Below the pieces are notes generated by a model. The model ran no database searches. It was not told the origin of the DNA and worked only from the letters and a program-made list of their open reading frames with translations. Positions 13,101 to 23,675 of a stretch of DNA of 64,000 bases are shown here, piece after piece. This DNA is from Mactromeris polynyma (lineage: Eukaryota > Mollusca > Bivalvia > Venerida > Mactridae), in contig JASFXZ010000099.1 in assembly GCA_032209605.1 (NCBI GenBank), positions 302,166 through 366,165 of the forward strand, given 5' to 3'. Position numbers and translations under genes: made by a program. Within the stretch, counting starts at the first letter, position 1, and every line of letters begins with the position of its first letter.

Positions 13101-13482
13101 GTGTGCAGACACAGTCAACATGATCACCCAACCTTGTTTATTACAGCAGTAACATGCACTAGTGTGCAGACACAGTCAACATGATCACCCAACCTTGTTT
13201 ATTACAGCAGTAACATGCACTAGTGTGCAGACACAGTCAACATGTCATGACACGTCCGCTTGTAGGCTGTCAAATATACAAACCAGATTTGCCCGTTAGG
13301 TATTTTCATGTAGTTTTAAGGGAAAATAATACAAAATTCATCCCGACAAACGTTCGGTTTTCATATAGTGCTGTATCTCATTAATAAAACAAACAAAAAA
13401 GAAGGAAAATATTGGAATCAACAAAAGTGTTCAGTTTAGACAGTAGTTCGGTTTATAAAGGGTTCGGTTTTGACAGGTTTCA
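10184..13482. mobile_element. DNA-transposon-like element with TIRs, enclosing a 61-bp array
   Basis: Left end TGAAATCTGTCTAAACCGAA at 10184 and right end at 13461-13482, whose complement reads TGAAACCTGTCAAAACCGAA. That is 19 of 22 bases matching over the full 22-bp ends. Further GTTCGG motifs lie at 13353-13460. The inside holds about 400 bp of AT-rich left flank, a 2.6-kb tandem array and about 240 bp of right flank. No transposase ORF is visible, so it is non-autonomous. A target-site duplication was not clear. Confidence 0.6.
10618..13245. repeat. 61-bp minisatellite, about 43 copies
   Basis: Unit begins CATGATCACCCAACCTTGTT, then TATTACAGCAGTAACATGCA, CTAGTGTGCAGACACAGTCA + A. Copies are almost identical, differing mainly at TGTGCAG/TGTACAG and TCACCC/TCATCC. 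Such uniformity means recent amplification or strong homogenisation. The period is not a multiple of three, so no long ORF forms. Confidence 0.97.
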
Positions 13483-13577
13483 TCGTAGTATGATAGTCTT
13501 CAAACAAATGTCAGTATTCTATTTTCTTGTACTGTAGGTTTGTAATTTAAGAAATTTCAGTTGTTCACAGAATTGGT

Positions 13578-13965
13578 TTAGCTCATCTAAACACGTGCAC
13601 ACGGTGAGCTTTTAGGATCATTGACTGTCCAGAGTATGAACTGCTGAATGGATTGTCCAAACTTCACAGAAATGATCCTTGGGTGGGCCTCTTTCGAAGT
13701 TGCATATATCATTCTGGTTTGCTGCATAAGTAGAGCTTTGATATTAAGTAGAGCTTTGATATTTGGTGTCTAGCATTGTCTAGTGGTCATCTTACAAGAT
13801 TTTATGAACTTTCAGTTCTGTCAAAAACCATGGCTGCCAAGGGGTTGGGGCCCTGTTCCCTATATATATTGGAATCTATAAACAACATCTCCTACTAAAC
13901 TGCTTAGTGGATTTTGACTGAATCTAGACCAATTTATTGGCACATTAGTCTAATTGAGTAACATA
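13578..13965 (+). repeat. Interspersed repeat, family A, truncated copy
   Basis: Contains TTTAGCTCATC, GTCCAAACTTCACAG, CCTCTTTCGAAGTTGCATA and AACATCTCCTACTAAACTGC, which occur in the same order in the fuller copy at 53967-54644. It is a diverged non-autonomous dispersed element of a kind common in bivalve genomes. No coding capacity. Confidence 0.7.
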
Positions 13966-15076
13966 ATGTTTGAAGACTGCAGTTATATAAATATGCTGTT
14001 GGCCATGGACATAATGCAAATACCAAGAAGTACATTGTACTAATATTGGTTCTGGGAATTATTAACAATCCACTGTACATGAGTGTAAAATGTAAGTGAT
14101 GTAATATTATTGTAATTGCCCTCCATGGCAAATTTCCTTGATTTTGTTAAATGGAATGACCATTGTATAAATTTCATATATCAAATTCAGATCTTGCTGT
14201 TTAATACTAAGCATGAAATACAGAGGTAAAGTTAATCCTAATCATTCTACTCTTAAGGATTTATCAACACTTATCACCTGATGTAGGACAATGTTTGATG
14301 TAGGACAATGTTTGATGTAGGACAATGTTTTATTTTCCCATAACATTTATTAGAGAATGTTGTAGGTCATATTTTAATGTCAATGGTCAAATAAGCAGGT
14401 TTTGAGGAAACTTGTTTTGCATAAAAAGTTCTTACATTAGGCTCTTTGTTAAACACCTATGTTTTGATTGATATGTCAGTATTAAACATGAAAATATCCA
14501 CCTTCCTTGCACATAGATTTATATCTGCTAATATATAAGACACTATATTACACAGAATCATAAGTTAGATAGATATTATTGTTTGTGATTTATAATGCAG
14601 TAAATACATAAGTTGTACTATATCACTTTCTAGTGTAATGAATACACCAACTGTTTCAGTTTTGAGTTTGAAATGGCTTCTGTTGTATTCAAGTATATGT
14701 AAGTAACATATAACATTGCTGGGGATAGTTCTACTGGTACATTCACTCATACATTATTTTACAGCTTTCATTTCAACTTGTGTTTTGTCTTAGATCTACC
14801 TCCTCAGACATACCGGTATATATATACAACTAGTTATAGAAATCACCTTTAAGTTCAATATCCAGGTATACGGTCTCTGACCTGGGAACAAGGATATAAA
14901 ACTGTTGATCGGTCTGCATGCTCAAATCGCTTGTTTTTCATGCTCAACATATTCCAATCAAGTATATAAACTTTTGTAACATGTATTCATTCAAATAAAT
15001 AATTTGACATATGGAAGTATGCAGTGGTTAAGTTGTAGACATGTTACTACACAGTTTATTTGTCAATTTCGTGTTT
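13966..15076. other. Intron sequence
   Basis: AT-rich intron. It contains a three-copy 17-bp repeat (GATGTAGGACAATGTTT, 14280-14331) and nothing else that I can support. Confidence 0.6.
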
Positions 15077-15938
15077 TTAACCAGGTTTTCGAAGATAACC
15101 AGGATATATGAATGGTGTGTGTCGTTAGGCGTGCGGGCGTCAAACTGGGGGTTTCCGGCGAATAACTTTAGTTCTGTTGATCATATTGTAACCAAACTTG
15201 GTGTATATTAAGAACATCTGGAGAGCACGCTTGGGATTACTTTTGGGTTCATTCCGCCAAAGGTCAAGGTCACCATTATTAAAATAGAAATTTGGTTTCC
15301 GGCAAATAACTTCAGTTTCGTTGATCATTTTGACATCAAACTTGGTGTATAGTAAGAACATGTGGAGAGCTCGCTTGGGATTGCTTTTGGATGCGTTTTG
15401 TCAAAGGTCAAGCTCACCATTACTAAAAATAGCAATTTGGTATCCGGCGAATAACTTGAATTTCGTTGATCATATTGACATCAAACTTGGTTTATAATAA
15501 GAACGTGTGGAGAGCTTGCTTGGGATTACTTTTGGACTCGTTCCGTCAAAGGTCAAGGTCACCATTATTAAAAATAGCAATTTGGTTTCCAGCGAATAAC
15601 TTTAGTTTCGTTGATCATATTGACATCAAACTTCGTGTAAAGTAAGACAATGTGGAGAGCTTTTTTGGGTTTGTTCCATCCAAGGTCAAGGTCACTTAAA
15701 ATAAGAAAATCAGTTTCCACTTAATCTCTTCGCTATGTGTGGGTGTATTGACATCAAACTTGATGTATAGTTGTTGTATATATATGTATAATATCTTAAG
15801 TGTGAGTGTGTGTATGCATGTATCACCTACGGCAACTTTGCAGCATTGATGATGATCATGTATTCATTATACAAATAGAGCCTTGGTTACAAATAACTAG
15901 GTTGAAAACCTGGTTTGTGGGCATTGCCCATTTCTTGT
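15077..15938 (+). mobile_element. Pearl-like (Helentron-associated) element, copy 1
   Basis: The 5' end TTAACCAGGTTTTCGAAG is matched by an inverted subterminal copy GGTTGAAAACCTGGTT at 15900-15915. A short 3' hairpin TGGGC-ATT-GCCCA follows (15918-15930), and the element ends TTTCTTG before a T. Inside are about four tandem copies of a 145-bp core, starting at 15151, 15295, 15440 and 15585 with GTTTCCGGCGAATAACTT-type sequence and including CAAAGGTCAAGGTCACCATT. A subterminal inverted repeat, tandem core and 3' hairpin are typical of HINE/pearl elements known from bivalves. No ORF. Confidence 0.78.
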
Positions 15939-16099
15939 TTGTTGTGTATTATACACAATAATGTAGCGATGCATTTAATCCCTTTAATTTGAAAGCGTGT
16001 TCTGTTACGGCTTACCAATGGAAACCCTTATAATAAACAAATGAGGAAGACCAGTGTTAAATGTTCCATTTTCTATATATGTGTCATGAAATATTTTAG

Positions 16100-16325
16100 T
16101 ACGTCAGAGAAAGCAAAGAAAGAGAGAGAGAAGGAAAGGAAAGAACAATACAAGCAGGTTCGAGCTCATGTTAAGAAGGATGATGGTAGAATGCAGGCTT
16201 ATGGTTGGAGTCTACCTGCCAAGTTTCAGCCACAGATTCCAAGTGCAGCACTCACCAAGAGCACTGTACCTGTACCAGTGCCTGTTTACTGTCGACCTCT
16301 ACTTGACACTGACATGGGACTCAAG
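16100..16325 (+). CDS. MAPK8IP3/SPAG9: JIP3/4 exon 2: charged helix, GWSLPAK and PVPVYCRP motifs
   Basis: The acceptor is ATATTTTAG; the first base completes the codon split at 5764. The translation begins with a highly charged helix (TSEKAKKEREKERKEQYKQV), then RAHVKKDDGRMQAYGWSLPA, and ends PVPVYCRPLLDTDMGLK. Vertebrate JIP3/4 have the same order (EQYRQV, DDGRLQA, GWSLPAKY, VPVPVYCRPL, MKLWCAAG). The exon ends in phase 0 at AAG before a weak donor, GTTCAC. That donor was chosen because it joins exactly to IWCAAGVN in the next exon. This segment links the coiled-coil half to the propeller half. Confidence 0.93.
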
Positions 16326-16535
16326 GTTCACAATATTCATATACATTGGCTTTTACGGTAGAATTCTGCTTTTTTGCAATTTTGTTTGGGTTATAGAGTG
16401 ATGTCTTTTGGTGTAAAATTGCCCTAGACTGCACAATCATGCCCACAGCATTGATACATGTAATAAAACAGCTGTTGATTTTTGTTTGCTTGTTCACATG
16501 CAATTTGTAATGTATAAAGAATATTTCTGTGATAG

Positions 16536-16691
16536 ATTTGGTGTGCTGCTGGTGTGAATCTTACTGGAGGTAAAACCAAGGATGGTGGATGTATAGTTGG
16601 TGCGAGTGTTTTCTACTCTGATCCACCAGAGGAAACTAATCAATCAGCTGCCTCAGGATCAGAGGTGGATAAACTTGATCAACAATTAAAG
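16536..16691 (+). CDS. MAPK8IP3/SPAG9: JIP3/4 exon 3: WCAAGVN core strand region
   Basis: Acceptor TGTGATAG and donor GTAATT delimit 52 whole codons (phase 0 at both ends). The translation starts IWCAAGVNLTGGKTKDGG, continues with VGASVFYSD and ends with a serine-rich turn and DKLDQQLK. The first part matches the conserved vertebrate WCAAGVNLSG segment; GGKTKDGG, VGASVFY and DKLDQQLK resemble JIP4 rather than JIP3. The intron before it is only 210 bp, the shortest in the window. Confidence 0.95.
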
Positions 16692-17328
16692 GTAATTTTC
16701 TGTGCAAATGTCAGGTAATTATGTAAATCATTCCGAATGTATTGTGTATAAAAGTCAAACTTAAAGTCTACCTTGAGAAAAGAAGACGTGGTCTCCATAT
16801 ATTGCAAAGTTGACTCTCACAACCGTTTTTAAATACTCTGTACGATGACATTCTGGGTTGTTACTATACAGGACGCCCACCTAATTCAGGGATTACGAAG
16901 ACTGAAAAAGGCTCTTGTCCGAGGTGGTATGCAACCTATATCCTTCTGATCAGTAATCTAGCTCTGTATCCTAGAACACTATAGAACACTATGCCATGTA
17001 TGCCCCAATAACTGACTTAAATAGTTTAATATGTGTGTCCATGTTGGTCCAATAAATAAGTTAATACAATATCAATTGAAGAGTATTAGATCTCTTAACG
17101 ATAAATTCAAACATTAGCACAGTGCCTTTTTTTAACAGTGAATGAGAGGAATTACCTCACAGAAATGCCAATTGTTATGAAATGGGTTCACTGTTAACAC
17201 CTTCCTACAACACTATTTACGACTCAGTTTTAGTAGGGAAGTGGTAACAATAGTTTAGGCCAAACTCTCATAATTTATTTTTGTGACAATTTGAGGCAAA
17301 TAAAATCAGTTAATTTAGTAGGCATGTC

Positions 17329-17916
17329 ATCGAATATTCGAATATTCAACTTTCATCCTTTGAAAAAACGGCCATTAATTTGGTTCATTATCACCATTTC
17401 TTCCTGCATATAAACGTTTGTTGTGCTCTGTTTTGAGAAAAGCTCTGTTACAAATAAAAAGAAAAAAATAATATTGCTTATAACAACTTGTTTACGAAAG
17501 TGAAACCAAAATGGAAAAGTCTGTATATTTGTCTGTGTTATAATCTAATTGGATCAAAATTATAAAGTTTTTAAAAAAATTCTATATTTTGATAAAAGTA
17601 GATTTTAAATTTTGATTAAATGTTAGAGTTTGATGCTGACTATTATATGTTTAATTTGATAAGTCAAATTGTAAGAACCTAGTTACTTAATTAATGACTC
17701 GGTCAAAGTGGCATAACCAGAATGCTGTTTCTCTCTTGGCCCCTTAATATACACATGTAGATATTATCACCATGTGTAACATTTAATTCGATCATGACCA
17801 GACCATAGAAATTGAATACGCTTGCTTCCAGCTTTACCATTAAAAAATGTATATTTCTATTGAATGTTCGAATACAGAATCAGTAGGTGAATGTTCGAAT
17901 ATTTGTCGACATCCCT
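17329..17916. mobile_element. hAT-like MITE, diverged copy
   Basis: Left end TAGGCATGTCATCGAATATT and right end TTTGTCGACATCCCTA, with many GAATATTCGAATATTC motifs near both ends, as in the element at 41690-42528. Flanks TAATTTAG and TGATTGAG match at 6 of 8 bases, suggesting an old 8-bp target duplication. Confidence 0.65.
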
Positions 17917-17968
17917 ATGATTGAGTGATTGTTTATATTTATTCAGTGTGATTTCATTGTATTTACAG

Positions 17969-18140
17969 GACCATGAGAATAATTTGAAAGAAAAAGTTCA
18001 GCTGTCATCATTTGTCTGGATCTGTACGAGTACTCATACACAGAGTAATGCCTCAGTTATAGATGCTAACAATCCTGGTGATATCTTGGAGACATTCAGA
18101 GTATCAACTACACCTATACTGTGTATAGCTAGTGTACCAG
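17969..18140 (+). CDS. MAPK8IP3/SPAG9: JIP3/4 exon 4: VWICTSTH segment
   Basis: Acceptor TTGTATTTACAG and donor GTATGC. It enters in phase 0 and leaves in phase 1. The translation has a charged start (DHENNLKEKVQLSSF), then VWICTSTHTQSNASVIDANN and ends TPILCIASVPG. This matches the vertebrate sequence pattern VWI.TST....V.IIDA..PG.......C...VLCI.S.P, thought to be the first blades of the C-terminal propeller. The preceding intron carries a hAT-like element that ends about 50 bp upstream of the exon. Confidence 0.95.
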
Positions 18141-18590
18141 GTATGCTTACAGTGCTTTCTTTTTCTTCATTCTAGTCATTGCATTACATCTGTTGTCGGT
18201 TGGTTGGTCGGTCGGTCCACTCCGTATATGTAACACAAAGATGGATTGTTTTCGTCACTCTGCATATGTTTACCACTATGAGATTGTAAGATACAACCTC
18301 TGCTGTTAAAGTTATATGTACATGGTATGGTCAAGCCAGGCTGTGGGTCAAATAGGCAATTTGATTTGTACTAATTTATTTATTAGACATTGCAGATCTA
18401 AATGATTGAACAATGCAATAAGCTTAATTTGTGCTTTGTAATTTCATTGACCTCATCATGTTTCCTACCCATAATATCATTTCTTATCAAGAATGTATTT
18501 ATATTCAACATTTTATTGTTATTCCTGTAAGTGTTCACCTCTCTATCTACATCTGTATATTTGACAAACATTGCATTGCAAATCCTTGTC

Positions 18591-19087
18591 TTTAACCAGG
18601 TTTTCGAAGGTTATTAGAATGGTGTATGTCGTTTGTTCTATCAAAGGTCGAGGTCACCATTACTAAAAATAGAAATTTGGTTTCCGGCAAATAACTTCAG
18701 TTTCGTTAATCATATTGACATCAAACTTGGTGTATAATAAGAACATTTTGAGAGCTCGCTTGGGATTGCTTTTGGGTTTGTTCCGTCCAAGGACAAGGTC
18801 ACTTAAAATTTAAAAATCAGTTTCCACTTATTCTCTTCGCTATGCGTGGGTGTATTGACATCAAACTTTGTGTATAGTTGTTGCATATATATATAATATA
18901 TCTAAGTGTGAGTGTGTGTAGTTGTTGCATATATATATAATATATCTAAGTGTGAGTGTGTGTATGCATGTATCACCTACGGCACCTTTGCAGCTTTGAT
19001 GATCATCATGTATTCATTATACAAATAGAGCCTTGATTACAATAACTAGGTCGAAAACCTGGTTTGTGGGCATTGCCCATTTCTTGT
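18591..19087 (+). mobile_element. Pearl-like (Helentron-associated) element, copy 2
   Basis: Same ends as 15077-15938: TTTAACCAGGTTTTCGAAGG at the 5' end, TCGAAAACCTGGTT near the 3' end and hairpin TGGGCATTGCCCA at 19067-19079. It has about one and a half 145-bp core copies instead of four, and a duplicated 44-bp stretch (18872-18962) before the conserved ATGCATGTATCACCTACGGC. It ends 26 bp before exon 5. Confidence 0.78.
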
Positions 19088-19113
19088 TAATTCACTGTTA
19101 TGGAATATTACAG

Positions 19114-19332
19114 GAGCATTGGAGTCAGATTACCCTGTTGATGAGGACATCTTAAAGGCAGAGTCCTACCCACAATATCCTGATCCAGCCCCTACTACCG
19201 ACACATCTAAGGAAAACAAAGAAGGGGCTGAGGATTCTGGTATTGGTGGAATTTCTTTTGTTCAGTGTGCTACTGGAGGAGCTGATAAGAGTTGCACAGC
19301 ATCCCCAGTGGGGTCACCACAAAGATCAAGAG
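19114..19332 (+). CDS. MAPK8IP3/SPAG9: JIP3/4 exon 5: acidic linker with GGISFVQCAT
   Basis: Acceptor GGAATATTACAG and donor GTATAT, phase 1 at both ends (219 bp). It starts GALESDYPVDED, matching the vertebrate '(R)E/SDYP.GE' segment, and goes through an acidic proline-rich stretch to GGISFVQCATGGADK, matching GGIT.VGC. It ends SPVGSPQRSR. It begins only 26 bp after a pearl-like transposable element. As a symmetric phase-1 exon it could be skipped in frame, but the conserved parts suggest it is normally included. Confidence 0.93.
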
Positions 19333-20509
19333 GTATATTATATATTTTTTAATAAAAAGGTTCTTTTGATGGCTACATATGATACAATTGCTGTGTATTC
19401 TAAATGCTTACAAGCTGTTTACATGATTACATCTTGTCTTATATAACAGCATTCCTAGAAGTAATCAGATGTATAGCTCTTTGAGAAATTTTCTATCTAA
19501 AAATGTCAGATTTTTCTGAATAAAAAGTTGTTTTCAAGAAGTGTTTTCAACATGGTAACTTACCAGGGATATCTCATTTTTGAAATATTTTTGCAAATAC
19601 TTATTATAATTTTTAATAATCAACTTAAGTAAAATGTTGCCTGGAAATTAAATATAGTAATATTTCTATTAATGAGTCAAAGATTCATCATGAATGTCAC
19701 TGAATGAAGTTGATCTGGGTTTTAATATGGTACAAAATGCTATTATTTTTACAAATCAGACACATAGAATAATATGATTGATGACTGGTTATTAAATTCA
19801 ATGCTCTTTTTACTGTTAATTAATGAATAATTGAATTGAATCTCTACTCAGTGTCTAATGTTATGGTAATTTACTCATGGCTGGATATATTTTATAATTA
19901 GAATTGCTTGATTGTGCTTACAAATATAGCAGGAATTCTAAAAAAATGGCATCTAATGATATCTCGTGCAAATTTATAAAATGTTCAATATACATTTGAT
20001 TAATGTTCCAAAAATGTATAGTTTATTTTTTATCCCATTATTCTACTAAGTATTTTGTAAACATATTTAGTTTTGTAATGTGATAATGGTGTATATACTG
20101 TGGTCATCCATGCTGAACTGCTTTGTCTTCTTGCTGTGATCACATCTGTTCTTTGTTATCTCCCTTGGAGAGTCTGTCATTTTGAGAGAAAAAACTTACT
20201 GAATTCTGTATAAATCTGTATATTGGTAAACGCTTTTGTACTAAATTTGTATATGATATAACCCACCAAATCAGAATTTTATTCAGACGGCTTAGAGCAG
20301 TATGGTTATAAACTACACTGTGTTCTTAGTGAATAAAGACATTGCATTATCTATATCCATATAAGAAAGTATTCAATTTGTTAATTTTCTTTAAATTTCC
20401 CGACTAATTCCACAACATTAATTCTATAAAGGGAGATAACTCTTATTGAAGTATGCATTTCTTTCATCATATCATTTTCTAAATATAATCATCATGTTTG
20501 CTTTACTAG
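19333..20509. other. Intron between exons 5 and 6
   Basis: AT-rich, no recognisable repeats or exons. Confidence 0.6.
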
Positions 20510-20572
20510 ATGCCTCCCCAAGTGGTGCTAGCATCACGGAAGCTGTATCCGAGGCACTTTCGAAACAATCAG
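20510..20572 (+). CDS. MAPK8IP3/SPAG9: JIP3/4 exon 6: 63-bp symmetric exon
   Basis: Acceptor TTTGCTTTACTAG and donor GTGGGA, phase 1 at both ends. It encodes ASPSGASITEAVSEALSKQS after a split aspartate codon. It lies in the low-complexity linker between the VWICTSTH part and the PTMW part, where vertebrate homologues also vary and have alternative forms. No family similarity can be claimed for this peptide. The call rests on splice sites, phase and an open frame. Confidence 0.72.
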
Positions 20573-23250
20573 GTGGGAAATGTTGCTTCATGTGCTTTGC
20601 TCACCACTTCCTGTTTGCAAAATTCATACCCTCATTTTTGACAGTTTGCAACTCTTGTGCAAGAATGTGAACACCTAATGGTTTTAATCTTTGAAGCTTA
20701 TTAAATATGTTTGGTGGCATCTTTTAGCCAACTCATTTCACCCAAACCAAAATAAACATTTCTGGCATATGAGGATGATTAATAAATGAAACCATGTCTC
20801 TTGTATTTCCTGGTCATCTTCATAATACTAATGGTAATGGTTAACGTCATGTAGGATAATTGCCATTAAGACAACGACAATCAAATTGTTGGTTGTTGCT
20901 GTGATCTCGAGAGATCAGCTCTTCAACACACACCAGATGATCAAAATATGACATTTTGAGATTTTAATGAGACCCACAATTGATGAATTTTGCACACAAG
21001 AAGTGTTTACTATGTGTTTATCTGTTGTATCATAGTATATTTATTTGTATTTGCTTTAGTTTAATTTGTACTGGTTAAACCTGTGTGTAGTTGTCAACAG
21101 ATTTTCACAGTAACATAGTAAAGCATGATAGAATTTTGATGAAACTTCCAGACGGAATTGTGATTTTAAAATTGAAGAATCTATGTGAACTATAAACAGG
21201 TTTATACAGTGTATTCGAAGAGAAAATGTAGCTTTTATTGCATTTATGTATAATTTGAAAGCATGATGAAATAGTTATTTTAAGCACAAACTACTTATGG
21301 AGGAAGGAACTACTTACCAGTAATCATGCACCTGTCAAGTTTTGTCCCTCTGGGTTGGGACTATAAACTACAAAATGAATGAATGAATACAAAACTCCCC
21401 AGGGTCAGATGATTTAAAGGCATCAAAAATTGCGGCCATGTCGTTTTGCAGGATGGCAGTCCAAATGTTGCCTTGTAAGAGAATCATCTGAGAAGATGAC
21501 TGATAACTTGGGTTTATTGTGCATGTATATCCTAAGCACATCTTTATTTAACAAAACAAAGCACAAAGTGCTTGTTGCTATTTGTATATTTGGTTCTGGG
21601 GTATGGTGTTACGTCTTCACACCTGAAGCATATCTGTCTCTGTATAGTTCTCAATCTTCTAGCATGCACATCGGTCACACGACTAACCGGAATCCTACCG
21701 AAATGCAGGAATACCCGTACATTTTACCGGATTACTACAGAAATACCGGTACATTTTACATAAAACATCAATACGTAAAGGCCACAATAAACCCATTAAT
21801 GAATCCACTGTTAAAGTGTTGTATCATAGCATTTGATATTGTCAAAATAATTTGTGATATTGTATAGTTAATTAATCCATTAAACGTCTGCTTTAACACT
21901 TAATCCCATCGGTCATTTCACACATGTGTAAACCACGGTTGCATTCATGCATTTTCCTTTAAACAATTGAATAAACAATAGAAGCCGTGATAAATACAAC
22001 ACACTTCTAAAAATCGTTCCATATACATGTATGTGTCATCATAATTTCTACAAGAATCAAGTTCATGTAACGTGGTTGCTAAGCGACCTAGACAACGTTG
22101 TTTGTGATCAGCAGATTTTTACATTTCGATGTCTCGGGAAGAAATATGCGAGATGTAATGTTAGTGCCGAAATGCCCGCTTTTATCTTTACTAGAAAGAT
22201 TGTAATGTCAATCAACTTTATACTCACTGAGAGAATGAAAATAGCAAAAAGAAAATCGAATAATTTAACTCTTTGTTCTGAATGTGACAATCAAATTATG
22301 TACCAGTTTTGTATGTAATCCTTATTTAATAACACACTGTTAAAGCGTTGCCTTATAAAAAAACACTTATTTCTGTCTGCCTATTTGAGTAGTATTCCGG
22401 TTAATAGCTGTCAATACTGCGTCATCAATTCACTGCATTCATGACGTCACGCCACGCGCAGATTCGTGTTACTGTGCCGAGTATTTATTTATAGACTGAA
22501 AGCTGTGTGTTAATTTGTGCGTCTGTGTTTTGCCTTTTATTTTCTCGCGTGCATGATCAGAACATTCTTGAAATTTATGCATGAGGCAACTACGCACATT
22601 CAAAGAAGACATGAACCTTGTCACATTGGATAAAGTTCGGGGCAATTTTCATTACGCACAAGCGGTACTATAAAATTAATATCAAAAGTCTTCGACTAAT
22701 ACTCTCACACAATATTAATTAGCTGCCTTAATCAGTTATTATGACAATGTCATATGATACAACGATTCAACAATGGATTAATTGACAGGTTTAGTATAGC
22801 CTTTACGTATTCATTTTTCTATGTAAAATGTACAGTTATTCCGGTATTTCGGAAGTATTCCAGTGAATCGTGTGACCCCATGCACATTATATATGACAGT
22901 TTTTTCTTCAGTATTTGTTTTTTAGATGTAATCTTTAAGTGATTATTTGTGGATGAATGTAAAATCAGTAACCAGGGCATTATATATCAATATATTTGGT
23001 AGCTTTGATTCTGTATATCTGTTAAATTTGGTAGTTTTTGTTAAAATTATAACCTTACATTTCTTGACACCTTGAAATATGTTGGATTTGCTTCAATTTA
23101 TGGATAAGTACTGCATATAATTGATCCCACTTACAAGCATATAACAGACTTTGCATTCCATGTCAGCTATTAAGTGTATGGTTCAACTGTGGCTTACTGT
23201 ATGTGTTCATGTCATTGCTTTGATTATATGTCACCAACTTGTCATCACAG
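20573..23250. other. Intron between exons 6 and 7, with a CpG-richer segment
   Basis: Mostly AT-rich. From about 21430 to 22660 CpG is less depleted and small open frames occur at 21430-21867 and 22031-22318. I recognise neither product and do not call them genes. A CRE-like site and TATA-like stretch lie at 22442-22493. Confidence 0.5.
22442..22493 (+). promoter_or_regulatory. Candidate internal promoter: CRE and TATA-like motif
   Basis: A perfect CRE palindrome TGACGTCA (22442-22449) is followed by GCCACGCGCA and, about 33 bp on, TATTTATTTATAGAC. The spacing resembles a CRE/TATA promoter on the + strand that would start transcription upstream of exon 7. Sequence motifs alone support this, and chance occurrence in AT-rich DNA is possible. 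Confidence 0.25.
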
Positions 23251-23400
23251 ATCGGGAATCTTGGCAAAGTGGAAGTTTAGGGAGTCTGGACGACAAACGG
23301 TCATCAATCGGATCACACATATCACATGATAAAAGGGCCTCACTCGAGTCCTTGTTCGGCAAACATTCTTCTAGGGGCTCGATTGGCTCTGTTGATAAAG
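23251..23400 (+). CDS. MAPK8IP3/SPAG9: JIP3/4 exon 7: serine-rich exon with repeated basic-serine motifs
   Basis: Acceptor CTTGTCATCACAG, phase 1 at both ends (150 bp). It encodes a serine- and glycine-rich peptide with repeated motifs DKRSSIG, DKRASLES and SSRGSIGS. These look like sites for basophilic kinases (R-x-S or R-x-x-S) or 14-3-3 binding. The donor GTTACA is weak. If it is not used, the frame runs on to a stop at 23421-23423, which would give a shorter protein lacking the propeller. A 27-bp minisatellite begins about 275 bp downstream. Confidence 0.78.
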
Positions 23401-23675
23401 GTTACAAGCATGACTCTTTATAGAAATTGCTAAACTTGAATACCTGTAGCAGTTGACTGTCTTTGTACCTGAAAGATATATCTCTTTTCAACACTAACTG
23501 ATTGTTCTTCCTTTAAAGGCTAAACTTTAATATCAATAGCTGTTATTTTCAATGATTTTGTCCCTCTAAACTGATCTGTTGCTATGATTCATAACCAAGT
23601 TGAATGCTGGTAGGGAATGCGGTTGAACAAAAAATTTCTGTAATATCGATTGAATCTTAATTCCATGTGAAATGA

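Noticed and set aside
10618..13245. CRISPR array, because of regular 61-bp repeats
   Set aside because: There are no unique spacers: the whole 61 bp repeats. The window is eukaryotic, with spliced exons.
21430..21867. 145-codon ORF
   Set aside because: No recognisable domain, no splice logic linking it to the host gene, and a composition expected of AT-rich intron; kept only as part of the CpG-richer segment.
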